From Sphingomonadales bacterium Ga0077531 (GTDB lineage: Bacteria; Pseudomonadota; Alphaproteobacteria; Sphingomonadales; Sphingomonadaceae), in the NCBI GenBank assembly GCA_001464915.1, contig LNED01000017.1:62001-126000 (forward strand): DNA of 64,000 bases. Direction: 5' to 3'. Numbering within the stretch: the stretch's first letter is position 1; every line of letters begins with the position of its first letter. The notes under the pieces were generated by a model. The model saw only the letters and a program-made list of their open reading frames with translations, did no database searches and had not been told where the DNA came from. Positions 20,331 to 28,864 of this stretch are shown one piece after another. Made by a program: the position numbers and the translations under genes.

Positions 20331-20687
20331 CTAGTCTTCGGCGCAGCTGCCTTCGATCACCTCGTAAGGCGAGCGGCCCGGTTCTTCGGCCACCAGTTTT
20401 ACGCACCAATTGTCGCTCGCGCTGGCCCGCATGGTCGAAAGGATTGCGGTGTTACCTGCGGTCAGCGTGGTTTTGCCGCTGTGGCGCGAGGTCGAGTTGC
20501 CGGTCACTTCGAGCGTGTAGCTGACCTGCTGCGTGTGGGCAGAATGGCCGATCAATTGCACGTCGATTCCGCCATCGCGCTGTTGCACATCAAGGGTGAG
20601 GGCGCGGGGATCGTCGTTCATAGCAGGCACCGTTCCGGGAGCGAGGAGCAGGAAAGCGGCAAGGCCCGCATGATAAATCATAGTCAT
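20331..20687 (-). CDS. csgH: CsgH-like curli inhibitor/chaperone
   Basis: 118 residues with a short signal peptide. The beta-rich domain (ALTLDVQQRDGGIDVQLIGHSA, QVSYTLEVTGNSTSRHSGKT) matches CsgH, the alphaproteobacterial counterpart of CsgC, an Ig-like protein that keeps curlin from polymerising in the periplasm. Two Cys near the C-terminus (WCVKL, GSCAED) could form a disulfide. The ATG overlaps the stop of the upstream secreted-protein gene (ATGA), showing an operon with the curlins. Confidence 0.72.
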   Translation of the reverse strand: MTMIYHAGLAAFLLLAPGTVPAMNDDPRALTLDVQQRDGGIDVQLIGHSAHTQQVSYTLEVTGNSTSRHSGKTTLTAGNTAILSTMRASASDNWCVKLVAEEPGRSPYEVIEGSCAED

Positions 20688-21439
20688 GGCGCGCCGCCTC
20701 CGAGTTGGTTGATGATGGCATTGATCAACGCCTGGGTTTCTTGCCCGAGGCCATCAGTCGCACCCGCTTCATCCTCGTCTGTCTGGGGCGGAGCGGTGGG
20801 CGTGGCCAGCGCAATCGAGGCAATCGCCTGATTGCTGAAATCATCGCTCGCCGCGCTGGTGCGGGCGAGGCGTTCGATCACTTGGGTCACGCTGGGCAGG
20901 GCGGTGTTGTCAAAATCGCCGCGCAGCAGCCGTTCCTCGGCGCTGAGCGCGCGTTCTTCCACCGGCGTGAATTCCTGCGAGCGGGTTTCGATCCGGGTCT
21001 GGCACAGCGCAATCACCGCCGGAACACGCGGCGGATTGTCGCAAATATCCGTGCCTTCGATGGCTTGCAGCAGCACTCGGCGTTCAGCCGCGCTGAGCTG
21101 GGCGAGAGTTGCTTCGAGATCGGCTTTCGAGAGCTGCGCGACGCTTGCGCCGCTCTGGCTGAGGCTGGTGATCTGGCTGGCGGGCGCGCTGCCGCCTGCG
21201 CGCAGCAGTTGATCGCCGGGCGATTGCATCAGGCTGGGGCGCGGCGCGGGTGCCTGCTGGCTGCGGGCATTTTCGAGATAGGCCTTGCTGGCCGGAGCGC
21301 GCCGGTCGGAATCAGGCGCGGGCGCTTCGATTTGCGCGGCCTCGATGCGGCTATCGCGCGCGTCCTGTTCCTGCCCGCTCGCCGTGCTGGCCATCAGCAA
21401 CAGGCTGGCGCTGACGACGAGGTGGGCGGCGCGTTTCAT
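20684..21439 (-). CDS. Uncharacterised secreted protein of curli cluster
   Basis: 251 residues from ATG 21439, with signal peptide ending near ASTASGQ. The mature part has a Pro/Ala/Gln-rich stretch (PAPDSDRRAPASK), then a helical central region (SKADLEATLAQLSAAERRVL) and a segment with two Cys (TDICDNPPRVPAVIALCQTRI). It ends with ETQALINAIINQL. No family recognised. It lies 8 bp after the CsgB-like gene and overlaps csgH, so it is co-transcribed with curli genes; I infer a periplasmic or outer-membrane role in fibre assembly (CsgE is not otherwise visible). Confidence 0.7.
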   Translation of the reverse strand: MKRAAHLVVSASLLLMASTASGQEQDARDSRIEAAQIEAPAPDSDRRAPASKAYLENARSQQAPAPRPSLMQSPGDQLLRAGGSAPASQITSLSQSGASVAQLSKADLEATLAQLSAAERRVLLQAIEGTDICDNPPRVPAVIALCQTRIETRSQEFTPVEERALSAEERLLRGDFDNTALPSVTQVIERLARTSAASDDFSNQAIASIALATPTAPPQTDEDEAGATDGLGQETQALINAIINQLGGGAP

Positions 21440-21447
21440 TGCCGCAG

Positions 21448-22257
21448 CTACCCGCCCGATCCCGGTGCCGGCATGAATTGCACGCCGCTCGTGCTTTGGG
21501 TGACTTGCAGGTTGCCATTGCCGGTCTGGGTGATGCCGAGATCGGCGAGGCCATCGCCAGTCTGGCTCCATTCGAGCCGGTTGCCGCTGTTCAACTGGGT
21601 CGCGGTCATGGCGTTATCGTCGCCGTCCTGCGTGAGGCGGGCCTGATTGTCGCTGCCATCCTGCAGGAGCAACAACTGGTTGCCATTGCCCGATTGCTGC
21701 ACAGCAGCGGCGGAATAGGCCACGCCGTCATCGCTCTGCCGAATGATCGCGGTATTGCCATCGCCCTGTTGCGCGAGCAGCAGCACGGTCTGGCCGGTGC
21801 CATCCTGCCCACCATCAACCGCGTTGTTGTCGCCATCCTGTGCGACGACAGCGTAATGGCGTCCGCCTGCGCCTTGGGTCAGCAAAGTGCGGTTTTCGGC
21901 GCCGTTCTGGGCCACGCGGGCATAGCTATTGCCCGATGCCTGACGCACATCGGCGCGGTTGGTGTCGCCGACTTGGGTGATGAATACCCCGCGATCTTCG
22001 GCACTGGGAAGCGTGATGGGCTCGAACGGATCGGTGCCGCCGCCGCCGTCACCACCGCCAGCATTGCCTTGCTCGCCATCATTGCCGTTATTGCCATTGC
22101 AGGGATTGCCGGTGCCTTGGCCCGGTCCATCGCCGCAGGGGTCGCCCGGCGGAACCTTGTCATTATCGGCGAGCGCCGGCGCTGCGCCCATGCCGATCAT
22201 CAGCGCCGCTGCGAGAGCGGCGAGTGTGGCGGTGCGGAGGCGGGTCTCAACCATCAT
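21448..22257 (-). CDS. Small curlin-repeat protein (CsgB-like)
   Basis: 269 residues. After a signal peptide (ending APALA) comes a Gly/Asn-rich linker (CNGNNGNDGEQGNAGGG), then curlin-type repeats with the pattern Q-x-G-x-x-N (VFITQVGDTNRADV, YAVVAQDGDNNAVD, LLLLAQQGDGNTAII, LGITQTGNGNLQVTQ). It is the least regular of the three curlin proteins, as expected for a nucleator such as CsgB that seeds polymerisation on the cell surface; this role is inference. Shine-Dalgarno AAGGTG precedes ATG 22257. Confidence 0.8.
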   Translation of the reverse strand: MMVETRLRTATLAALAAALMIGMGAAPALADNDKVPPGDPCGDGPGQGTGNPCNGNNGNDGEQGNAGGGDGGGGTDPFEPITLPSAEDRGVFITQVGDTNRADVRQASGNSYARVAQNGAENRTLLTQGAGGRHYAVVAQDGDNNAVDGGQDGTGQTVLLLAQQGDGNTAIIRQSDDGVAYSAAAVQQSGNGNQLLLLQDGSDNQARLTQDGDDNAMTATQLNSGNRLEWSQTGDGLADLGITQTGNGNLQVTQSTSGVQFMPAPGSGG

Positions 22258-22283
22258 AGTTCACCTTGTAATCGAAAAAGGTG

Positions 22284-22315
22284 CCCCGGGCGAGAGTTAC
22301 CTCCCGCCCGGGGCC
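22284..22315 (-). terminator. Stem-loop with T-run after the long curlin gene
   Basis: Ten-bp GC stem GCCCCGGGCG/CGCCCGGGGC with a 12-nt loop; on the minus strand ACC and then TTTTT follow. It lies between the 871-residue curlin and the CsgB-like gene, so it may be a partial terminator that makes the major subunit more abundant, or an mRNA-stabilising end. Confidence 0.65.
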
Positions 22316-22328
22316 GTTGTCGTAAGGC

Positions 22329-24944
22329 TTAGAGGCCCTGGGTCACGGTGGCGGTGTTGCCGACGCCGTTCTGATCGACGGTCGACATGTTGCCGTTGCT
22401 GTTCTGGGTCACGTCAGCGGTGTTGCCGCTGCCGGCCTGCGTGATCAGCGACATGTTGTCGTCACCGTTCTGAAGCAGGTTGGCGACGTTGTTGGCACCC
22501 GACTGGGTGATGTTCGAAAGACCATCATCGCCATTCTGTTCAACGTCAGCCGTGTTGTCCAAACCAGCAGGATCAATCTGCGTGATGAACGACATGTTGC
22601 GATCGCCGATCTGATCGACAAACGCTGCGCTGCCGCTGCCAGCCTGATCGATGTCACTCAGGTTGTTGTTGCCCGACTGGACAACCGCAGCCTGCGGATC
22701 AACGCCGGTCTGGTCGATGAACGACATGTTGTCGTCGCCCGACTGGAGCACGCGCACCGTGTTGTCGAAGGTGCGGTCGCCAGTGAAGCTCCAGTCACCA
22801 TCCTGCACTGCGCTGGACAGGTTGCGGTCGCCCGACTGGACAATTTGCGCCTGACCGCGGCTCGGGGTGAAGTTGGTCACTGTGCCCGACTGCAACAACG
22901 TCGAAACGTTGTCATCACCGCTCTGGATGACTTCAGCAAGGTTGGCGATGCCGGTCTGGTTGACGGTCGAGTTGTTGCGCTCACCCGACTGGTTCACGAA
23001 GGCACCTTCGCTTGCGCCGGTCTGGTCGATCGTCGAGGTGTTGTCGGCTGCCGACTGAGTGACGATTGCGACACCCGTGTTGATGCCGCCGAACTCGAGC
23101 GTGCCGATAGTACCGATGCCTGCGGCCGCCGACTGACGGACAATTGAGGTCTGACCCTCACCGCTCTGGGTCACCTGAGCAGCCTGTGCATTGGCGGTCT
23201 GTTCGATGATCGACGAGCTGTCGTTGGCTGACTGGGCCACGACCGCACGCGAACCATCAGCGCTTTGCAGCACGTCGCTGAAGCTGTTGGTGCCGCCCTG
23301 GGCGACCGTTGCGGCGTTGTTATCGCCGGTCTGGTCGATGTCCGAGGTGTTGAGGTCACCGGTCTGCATCAGCGAAGCAACGTTGCCGCTGCCGACCTGG
23401 TCGAGGGTGGAGATGTTGTCATCACCAACCTGACCGACGGTCGCCATGTTGAGCACGCCGTCCTGCACCACGTCGGAGTTGCTGCGGTCGCCATCCTGCG
23501 TGACCGACGCCGTGTTGCCTGACGACATCGCCGGAACAAAGCTGTTGGTCTGGCTGATGGTGCTGAGGCTGTTCGAGCCGTTCTGCACATTGGTGGCCGT
23601 CATCAGACGTGCCGACACCGCGTTGCTGCCACCGAACTGGTCGATGGTGCTTTCGTTGTTGTTGCCGTTCTGGGTGATGCTGGCATTGGCAACGCGCGGA
23701 TCCGGGCCACCGGCCGGGTTCGGAGCATTGTTGACCGACTGGGTGATGGTCGCATCATTGTCGCTACCGGCCTGAACCACGAAGGCTTCCGAAAGCTGGC
23801 CGTTCTGCGTAACGGTCGCTTCGTTGTCGTCGCCCGATTGGTCGATCCCGACGATGCCGGTATCGTTGCCCGAGCTGTTGTCGAACCCGGTCTGCATCAC
23901 GTCGGCCTGGTTGCCGTCACCGCTCTGGCTCACGTTGAGGTCGCCGCTCGAACCGCTCTGCAGAGCAGTAGTGCGGTTGTCATCGCCGGACTGGTCGATC
24001 AGCGCCTGCTGGCTGTTGGTCTGGAACGGATTGCCGTCGTTGCGGCCCTGGGTCAGGTCAGCAGTGTTGCGGTCACCCGACTGGTTGACGGTCGCAACCG
24101 AATCCAGCGAGGTCTGGAGGATCGTCGACAGGTTGCCGCTGCCGAGCTGGGTCACAGTGGCATCGCCGCCCGAATCGTCAACTTGAGTGATGTCGGAGAT
24201 GTTGTCGGCAGCTTCCTGCGTCACAAACGCGGTCGCACCATTGCCTGACTGGCTGACAGTGCTGTCGTTGGTGTCGCCGGTCTGCAGCAGCGTGGCGCTG
24301 TTGCCGGCACCCTGCTGATCGACGTCGCTTTCACCGTCGAAGCCGGTCTGCGAAACGTTGGCGGTGTTGCCATCGCCAGTGCCCTGATCGATGTCCGAGT
24401 TGTTGTTGAAGGTCAGATCGGTGCCGATCTGCGATTCGCCCTGCAGCACGATCGCGGTGTTGGCGTTGCTGGTCTGCGTGACGGTCGAGGTCTGCTCGTC
24501 ATCGAACTGGGTCACGTCGGCGATGTTGTTGTCGCCCGACTGATCGATGTCGGATTCATTGGCGAAGATCTGCGACTGGGTGGTCTGCGCCACCGTTGCG
24601 CTGTTGCCGTCGCCGGTTTGGGTGACGGTCGAGATCGAGCTTGGCGGCACACTGCCCCCGGCAATCACGTCGCCGTCATCGGCCTGCGTGACGTTCGCGG
24701 TATTGTTGGCGCCGCTCTGGATGATATCCGAGTCGCCGCCCAGAACGCCGGTCTGCAGCACGACAGCCGTGTTGTTGTCGTTCGACTGGTCGATGGTCGA
24801 TTCGTCGTTGGCACCGTTCTGGGTCACCATGGCATCCTGGCTGGTGCCAGTCTGGGTGACGGTCGATTGGTTGTCTTGTGCGATGGCGGGCACGGTCATG
24901 GCGAGCGCCAGGACCGAAGCACCGGTAAAGATTGTCTTTTTCAT
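22329..24944 (-). CDS. Very long curlin-repeat protein (amyloid fibre subunit)
   Basis: 871 residues with signal peptide (MKKTIFTGASVLALA ... AIAQ). The mature protein is almost entirely curlin repeats, Q-x-G-x-x-N-x-[AST]-x-[IV]-x-Q, alternating between strands like ATVTQ and SDIDQ/STIDQ; by length there are roughly 35-40 two-strand units, against five in E. coli CsgA. Each unit would form one turn of a cross-beta solenoid. It is exported through CsgG and should polymerise outside the cell. AGAAGGAAA precedes ATG 24944. Its signal peptide resembles that of the adjacent 542-residue protein, so the two are paralogues. Confidence 0.88.
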   Translation of the reverse strand: MKKTIFTGASVLALAMTVPAIAQDNQSTVTQTGTSQDAMVTQNGANDESTIDQSNDNNTAVVLQTGVLGGDSDIIQSGANNTANVTQADDGDVIAGGSVPPSSISTVTQTGDGNSATVAQTTQSQIFANESDIDQSGDNNIADVTQFDDEQTSTVTQTSNANTAIVLQGESQIGTDLTFNNNSDIDQGTGDGNTANVSQTGFDGESDVDQQGAGNSATLLQTGDTNDSTVSQSGNGATAFVTQEAADNISDITQVDDSGGDATVTQLGSGNLSTILQTSLDSVATVNQSGDRNTADLTQGRNDGNPFQTNSQQALIDQSGDDNRTTALQSGSSGDLNVSQSGDGNQADVMQTGFDNSSGNDTGIVGIDQSGDDNEATVTQNGQLSEAFVVQAGSDNDATITQSVNNAPNPAGGPDPRVANASITQNGNNNESTIDQFGGSNAVSARLMTATNVQNGSNSLSTISQTNSFVPAMSSGNTASVTQDGDRSNSDVVQDGVLNMATVGQVGDDNISTLDQVGSGNVASLMQTGDLNTSDIDQTGDNNAATVAQGGTNSFSDVLQSADGSRAVVAQSANDSSSIIEQTANAQAAQVTQSGEGQTSIVRQSAAAGIGTIGTLEFGGINTGVAIVTQSAADNTSTIDQTGASEGAFVNQSGERNNSTVNQTGIANLAEVIQSGDDNVSTLLQSGTVTNFTPSRGQAQIVQSGDRNLSSAVQDGDWSFTGDRTFDNTVRVLQSGDDNMSFIDQTGVDPQAAVVQSGNNNLSDIDQAGSGSAAFVDQIGDRNMSFITQIDPAGLDNTADVEQNGDDGLSNITQSGANNVANLLQNGDDNMSLITQAGSGNTADVTQNSNGNMSTVDQNGVGNTATVTQGL

Positions 24945-25022
24945 CTCAGTTTCCTTCTAAGGTTGAGTTGCTTGCGACAGGCTTGTTATGCGTACCGAGG
25001 TCTTGCGCCCCGGCGTTGGTCA

Positions 25023-25050
25023 TCCGGGCGAGACAACTGCCCCGCCCGGA
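25023..25050 (-). repeat. Stem-loop after the 542-residue curlin gene
   Basis: Perfect 8-bp stem TCCGGGCG/CGCCCGGA (25023-25030, 25043-25050) with a 12-nt loop. It resembles the hairpin at 22284-22315 in sequence and position but lacks a T-run, so it is more likely a processing or stability element than a terminator. Confidence 0.55.
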
Positions 25051-25059
25051 ATAGGTGGA

Positions 25060-26688
25060 TCAGAAGCCCTGCGTGACGGTCACGGTGCCGCCGGTGCCAA
25101 GCTGCTGAATGTTCGAGATGTTATTGTCGCTCGACTGCGTCACAGTGGCGCTGTTGAGCGAGCCGTTCTGGAGGATGTCGGACATGTTGCCGTTGCCCGA
25201 CTGGGCCACATCAGCTTCGTTGCCCAAACCATCGACCGTGCCAGTCTGCACGATGTTGCTGCGGTTGCCGGCGCCCGACTGGGTCAGTTCAGCGGTGCTG
25301 TTGAACCCGTCCTGCGTGATGGTCGACATGCCGCTTGCACCCGACTGCGTCACGCTCGCCGAATTTTCCGAACGCGCGCCGCCAGCACCGGTCTGGGTGA
25401 TGATCGAGCTCGATCCGTCCGAGCCGACCAACTGATCGACAAAGGCGAGATCATTGCGGCCTGTCTGGTTAATGGTCGAAGTCGCACCAATGCCCGCCTG
25501 CAGCACATCGGCCGAGTTGTTGAGCCCGGTCTGGTTTGAGTTCGAAGTGTTGCTGTCACCCGACTGCAGCACCACCAGGTTCTGGCCTGCGGTGCCCTGG
25601 AAGGCACTGACGATGTTGCTGTCACCGGTCTGATCGATATCGGCGAATGCGCTTTTGTTTTCCTGCACCAGATCGGTGGTGTTGCCATTGCCGGTCTGGT
25701 TGATATTGGCTGTCAGCCCCGAGTCCGGATTGGCGATCGTGCCGAAGCCTTGGTCACGCTGCGTCACATTGGCAATGTTGCCGGTGCCGCCCTGGTTCAC
25801 GATGGCGAGGAAGGTGTTGCTCCCTGCGTTGGCGAACGACTGGGTGATGGTGGTGTCGTTGTCGCCGTTCTGGGTAACCAAAGCATCCTGCGTCACCGAC
25901 GAAGTGCCGGCTGCCATCTGGTTGATCGTCGCAGTCGCTCCGTTGGCCTGGGTCACTCGGGCAAACAGATCGCCCGATTGGTCGCCGCTCGCCGTCTGAT
26001 TGAGGGTCAAGGCCGAACCGCTCCGCTGATTGGTGATTGCGTTCAGCTGAGTGGCGTTCAGGCCGGTGGCGAGCTGGTTGATGGTCGAAACCGAGTCGGC
26101 CTGCGTGATCGTCGCATGAAGATCGCGCGAGTTGGTGTTGGCCGCAGTCTGGTTGAGGATCGAGTTGCTCGACCCGTTCTGGGTGACATTTGCCCGCAGT
26201 GTGCCGGTGAAGTTCGGGCCCAGGGCGTCCTGATTGATGGTCGAAACGTTGTCACCCACAGTCTGGGTCACATTGGCCACGAGGTTGAAGCCCGGGGCAA
26301 CGGCGTTCTGGTCGACCGACGAAAAATTGTTGTTGCCGCTTTGCGAAACGGTCGATTCCGGATCCGACGGCAGCCCGATGGAGTTCGCGTTCGCATCGTC
26401 GACCTGCTTGATCATCGATATGTTGTCGTCGCCGTTCTGAGTCACGAAGGCGCCGCCGCCGAGCGAATCCTGATCAATGGTCGAGCTGTTGCCCGCGCCG
26501 GTCTGGGTCGCCGATGCCGCGTTGTTGTTGCCGTCCTGATCGATGTCAGACGTGTTGTTGCCCGATTGGGTAACAGTGGCGCCATTGCCGTTGCCGGTCT
26601 GGTCCACGTCGGAATTGCTCTGTGCAAAGGCAGGCGTGGCTGCGGCGAATGCCAGGATCGAAGCGCTGGTCAGGACGATCTTTTTCAT
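25060..26688 (-). CDS. Long curlin-repeat protein
   Basis: 542 residues; signal peptide MKKIVLTSASILAFA...TPAFAQ. Curlin repeats run over the entire mature part (SDVDQTGNGNGATVTQSG, STIDQDSLGG, ISNIQQLG), about 20-25 units by length. The middle (about 150-260) is less regular, with longer inserts lacking the Gly-Asn turn (STINQLATGLNATQLN). It heads the curlin part of the cluster after a 452-bp gap from csgG. The C-terminus ends GGTVTVTQGF, like the 871-residue protein's TATVTQGL, which supports common descent. Confidence 0.86.
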   Translation of the reverse strand: MKKIVLTSASILAFAAATPAFAQSNSDVDQTGNGNGATVTQSGNNTSDIDQDGNNNAASATQTGAGNSSTIDQDSLGGGAFVTQNGDDNISMIKQVDDANANSIGLPSDPESTVSQSGNNNFSSVDQNAVAPGFNLVANVTQTVGDNVSTINQDALGPNFTGTLRANVTQNGSSNSILNQTAANTNSRDLHATITQADSVSTINQLATGLNATQLNAITNQRSGSALTLNQTASGDQSGDLFARVTQANGATATINQMAAGTSSVTQDALVTQNGDNDTTITQSFANAGSNTFLAIVNQGGTGNIANVTQRDQGFGTIANPDSGLTANINQTGNGNTTDLVQENKSAFADIDQTGDSNIVSAFQGTAGQNLVVLQSGDSNTSNSNQTGLNNSADVLQAGIGATSTINQTGRNDLAFVDQLVGSDGSSSIITQTGAGGARSENSASVTQSGASGMSTITQDGFNSTAELTQSGAGNRSNIVQTGTVDGLGNEADVAQSGNGNMSDILQNGSLNSATVTQSSDNNISNIQQLGTGGTVTVTQGF

Positions 26689-27140
26689 TTGATATTATCC
26701 AATAAGCTTCTGATAAAATGCGACTATGCGAAGTTTTTTAGCCCGTGATCATTCGTCCCGGCGTCATTGACCATCGCAAGCCGAAAAGGCCCGGACGGGA
26801 ATTCCCATTGATCCTTGAGGAGAGGCGCGGGCGGAGTTTCCCCAACTGCCCGGGCTGCATGCGACCGACAGCCGCCAGGGCCGGCGCAACGCCAAAGCGT
26901 GGCCCGCGCGGGGTAGGGTGTCTGGTGGTCACGCTGTGCTCGGCATTCATGGTTGCATCCGCCCTAACGATAGGCGATACCGAGCATCGGCCACGGCGCG
27001 ATGAGACGCCGGGCTTTATCAGGTTATCGCATACCTTTACTCGCGCGCATCGGAGTTGCCGCTCCTTTGCGTGCTTTTATTTATTCCCTTTGGCCCGTCA
27101 CTTTCGCTCGTGTCTGGCCGCCGGGAAATTCAGTGTCGCG
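26689..27140. other. Non-coding gap between csgG and the first curlin gene
   Basis: The 452 bp show no frame with convincing coding features; a 150-codon plus-strand frame has no recognisable domain or Shine-Dalgarno. Base composition drops towards A+T near 26690-26750, directly upstream of the curlin start, consistent with a promoter region for the curlin genes. Confidence 0.5.
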
Positions 27141-28118
27141 TCACGAACCGTCACGCTTTTCATCGTCGTCATCGCCATCAATTACGGTCAGCGCTGACAG
27201 GGAACCTGCACGCTTGACCGCTTTCTGGATGTCGCTGGCGTCGTAAACTCCATCACGCTCGGCCCGGTAGGCGGCGATCAGCGGCTGCGCGGCCGCCATA
27301 TCCTCAAACCGCCACAGGTCGAGATCAATCCCTTCGAGTACAATGCCGTAAACCGCCTTTTCGATCGCCTGCTGGAGCGCGATCTGATCAGGCTCGTTCG
27401 AGGTGATCCCGGCTTCGGCTTCGAGCAATTCGCGGAACGCCACGAACTTGAACGCGCTGGCGCCCAATGCCTGGCTGGCGATCGTCTTTGACGCGGTGAC
27501 ATTGGCGAGCACTTCGCCGGTGCGCACTGAAACCGCGCGCAGATATACGGTCACCGTGTCCTGCCGATATTCCGTCCGCGCCCCGATGCCGAGGAACGCC
27601 GCGCCAGCGCCGCCGGTGAGAGTGTTGGTATCGTAACCAACGATCCCGCCTTCGAGCAGCACGCCTGCAAACAGCAACGCCGGAAGGGCAGCGGGGTCGA
27701 CTTCCTGTTCGCCCAGATAGCGCTTGCGCATTTCGCCGATGATCTGGCGTTCGCGCAGCAGGTTATCCAACCGCTCACGCTCGACCACGGTGAACCAGCC
27801 GCGGTTGCCAGCGTCCTGCAACGCCTTGACCAGCATCGAGCTGGCGCCCTGCGTGACCGCGCGCGACAGCGTCTGCCCGGTATCGCTTGGCTTGAACTGT
27901 CCGGTCTGATCGGTGAAGCCATAGACCGCAATTGCCACTGGACGCTGCGGCGCGGGCAATTGGTTCAGCAGGTTCTGGGTTTGGGTTTTTTTCGGGAAAT
28001 AGGCGAGGCTGGTGGTGGTCGGCAGCGAATTGCGGCCATCCTGCGCGATGCTCATGCACCCGCTGAGGCCGAGCGCGGCCAGTGTCGTCAAACCGAGGGT
28101 GACAAAAGAACGCATCAT
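27141..28118 (-). CDS. csgG: Curli secretion channel CsgG
   Basis: 325 residues with lipoprotein signal (LSGC, Cys21). The CsgG core is clear: PVAIAVYGFTDQTGQFKPSD, GWFTVVERERLDNLLRERQI, the LLEGGIVGYDTNTLTGG segment and DTVTVYLRAVSVRTGEVL. Nine subunits form the outer-membrane pore that exports curlins. It is longer than E. coli CsgG (277) because of a C-terminal extension ending in acidic GDDDDEKRDGS. It starts 6 bp after csgF; GAGG precedes the ATG. Confidence 0.96.
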   Translation of the reverse strand: MMRSFVTLGLTTLAALGLSGCMSIAQDGRNSLPTTTSLAYFPKKTQTQNLLNQLPAPQRPVAIAVYGFTDQTGQFKPSDTGQTLSRAVTQGASSMLVKALQDAGNRGWFTVVERERLDNLLRERQIIGEMRKRYLGEQEVDPAALPALLFAGVLLEGGIVGYDTNTLTGGAGAAFLGIGARTEYRQDTVTVYLRAVSVRTGEVLANVTASKTIASQALGASAFKFVAFRELLEAEAGITSNEPDQIALQQAIEKAVYGIVLEGIDLDLWRFEDMAAAQPLIAAYRAERDGVYDASDIQKAVKRAGSLSALTVIDGDDDDEKRDGS

Positions 28119-28124
28119 CCAGCC

Positions 28125-28544
28125 TCAGTTCACTTCGATGAACAAGGGAACGACGATCCGGGTTTCTTCGCCGGTTTCATCGTTGCGGATGATCAGCGTC
28201 ACCTCGTCAAGGCTGCGGAAGAATTCGATCGTCTGCCCGCCGAAGCTGATGATGCCGCTTTCCTGCGGGTTATCGCCAAAGATCGCGTCAACGATCTGCG
28301 AAGACAGCGCCGAGAGCAGCCGCGATTGCAGCTGGCGGGCAAAGATATCGGCCTGCGAATTGGAGCTGGCTGCGCGCGGATCGCGGGTGTCGTTGTTGGC
28401 GTTGGCAACGCCCAACACGTGGTTCGAATTGAACGGATTGCCACCAAAGGTGGGGCTGATGGGTCGATAGACCACATCTTGCGCAACGACGGGGCTGGCG
28501 CACAGGAATGCGCCTGCCACAAGGCTAGCCTTAACGATGAACAT
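28125..28544 (-). CDS. csgF: Curli assembly protein CsgF
   Basis: 139 residues, matching E. coli CsgF (138). A signal peptide ends at PVVAQ; the mature N-terminus DVVYRPISPTFGGNPFN is the conserved segment that inserts into the CsgG pore to form a second constriction. ATG 28544 has GGGGGGA upstream; a longer start (28565) is not ATG. It couples export to nucleation at the cell surface. First gene of the csgF-csgG pair. Confidence 0.93.
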   Translation of the reverse strand: MFIVKASLVAGAFLCASPVVAQDVVYRPISPTFGGNPFNSNHVLGVANANNDTRDPRAASSNSQADIFARQLQSRLLSALSSQIVDAIFGDNPQESGIISFGGQTIEFFRSLDEVTLIIRNDETGEETRIVVPLFIEVN

Positions 28545-28779
28545 TAATCCCCCCAACAATACCAAGGAACGCGGATTGGGGTGTTTCCCCCATTGTAACG
28601 TTCGAAGTCTTAAGCGACTCGGCGACTCGGTAAGCTGATGTTAGGGGTTATTAACAGGGTGTAAAGTAACTTTGGCACGGTTCGGTTGAATCGTCCCCAT
28701 CCTACACGGTTGCATTCTCTGCATTAATATTGGCGCCCCCGGTGTCAGCGCCGCGATTAACCTCCATTATGGAGCATTA

Positions 28780-28811
28780 ACAGGGCGGCGTCATCGCTGA
28801 CGCCGCCCTGT
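28780..28811 (-). terminator. Strong hairpin downstream of the PEGA-type lipoprotein gene
   Basis: Perfect 14-bp stem ACAGGGCGGCGTCA/TGACGCCGCCCTGT around TCGC. On the minus strand it follows the stop at 28865 by about 50 bp, but only two T follow, so termination may be Rho-assisted. The rest of 28545-28779 holds no gene and probably contains the csgFG promoter. Confidence 0.6.
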
Positions 28812-28864
28812 CGGTTGCAAAGGATTGAACGCGCAAGATTGCTGCGCGCCCCGCCCGGTCAGGC

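Noticed and set aside
22329..26688. Repeated short units resembling a CRISPR or satellite array
   Set aside because: The repetition is at protein level (curlin motif) in open reading frames with variable DNA; no constant repeat with unique spacers.
26745..27197. 150-codon plus-strand frame in the csgG-curlin gap
   Set aside because: No SD, no recognisable domain, and it overlaps the csgG 3' end; treated as non-coding.
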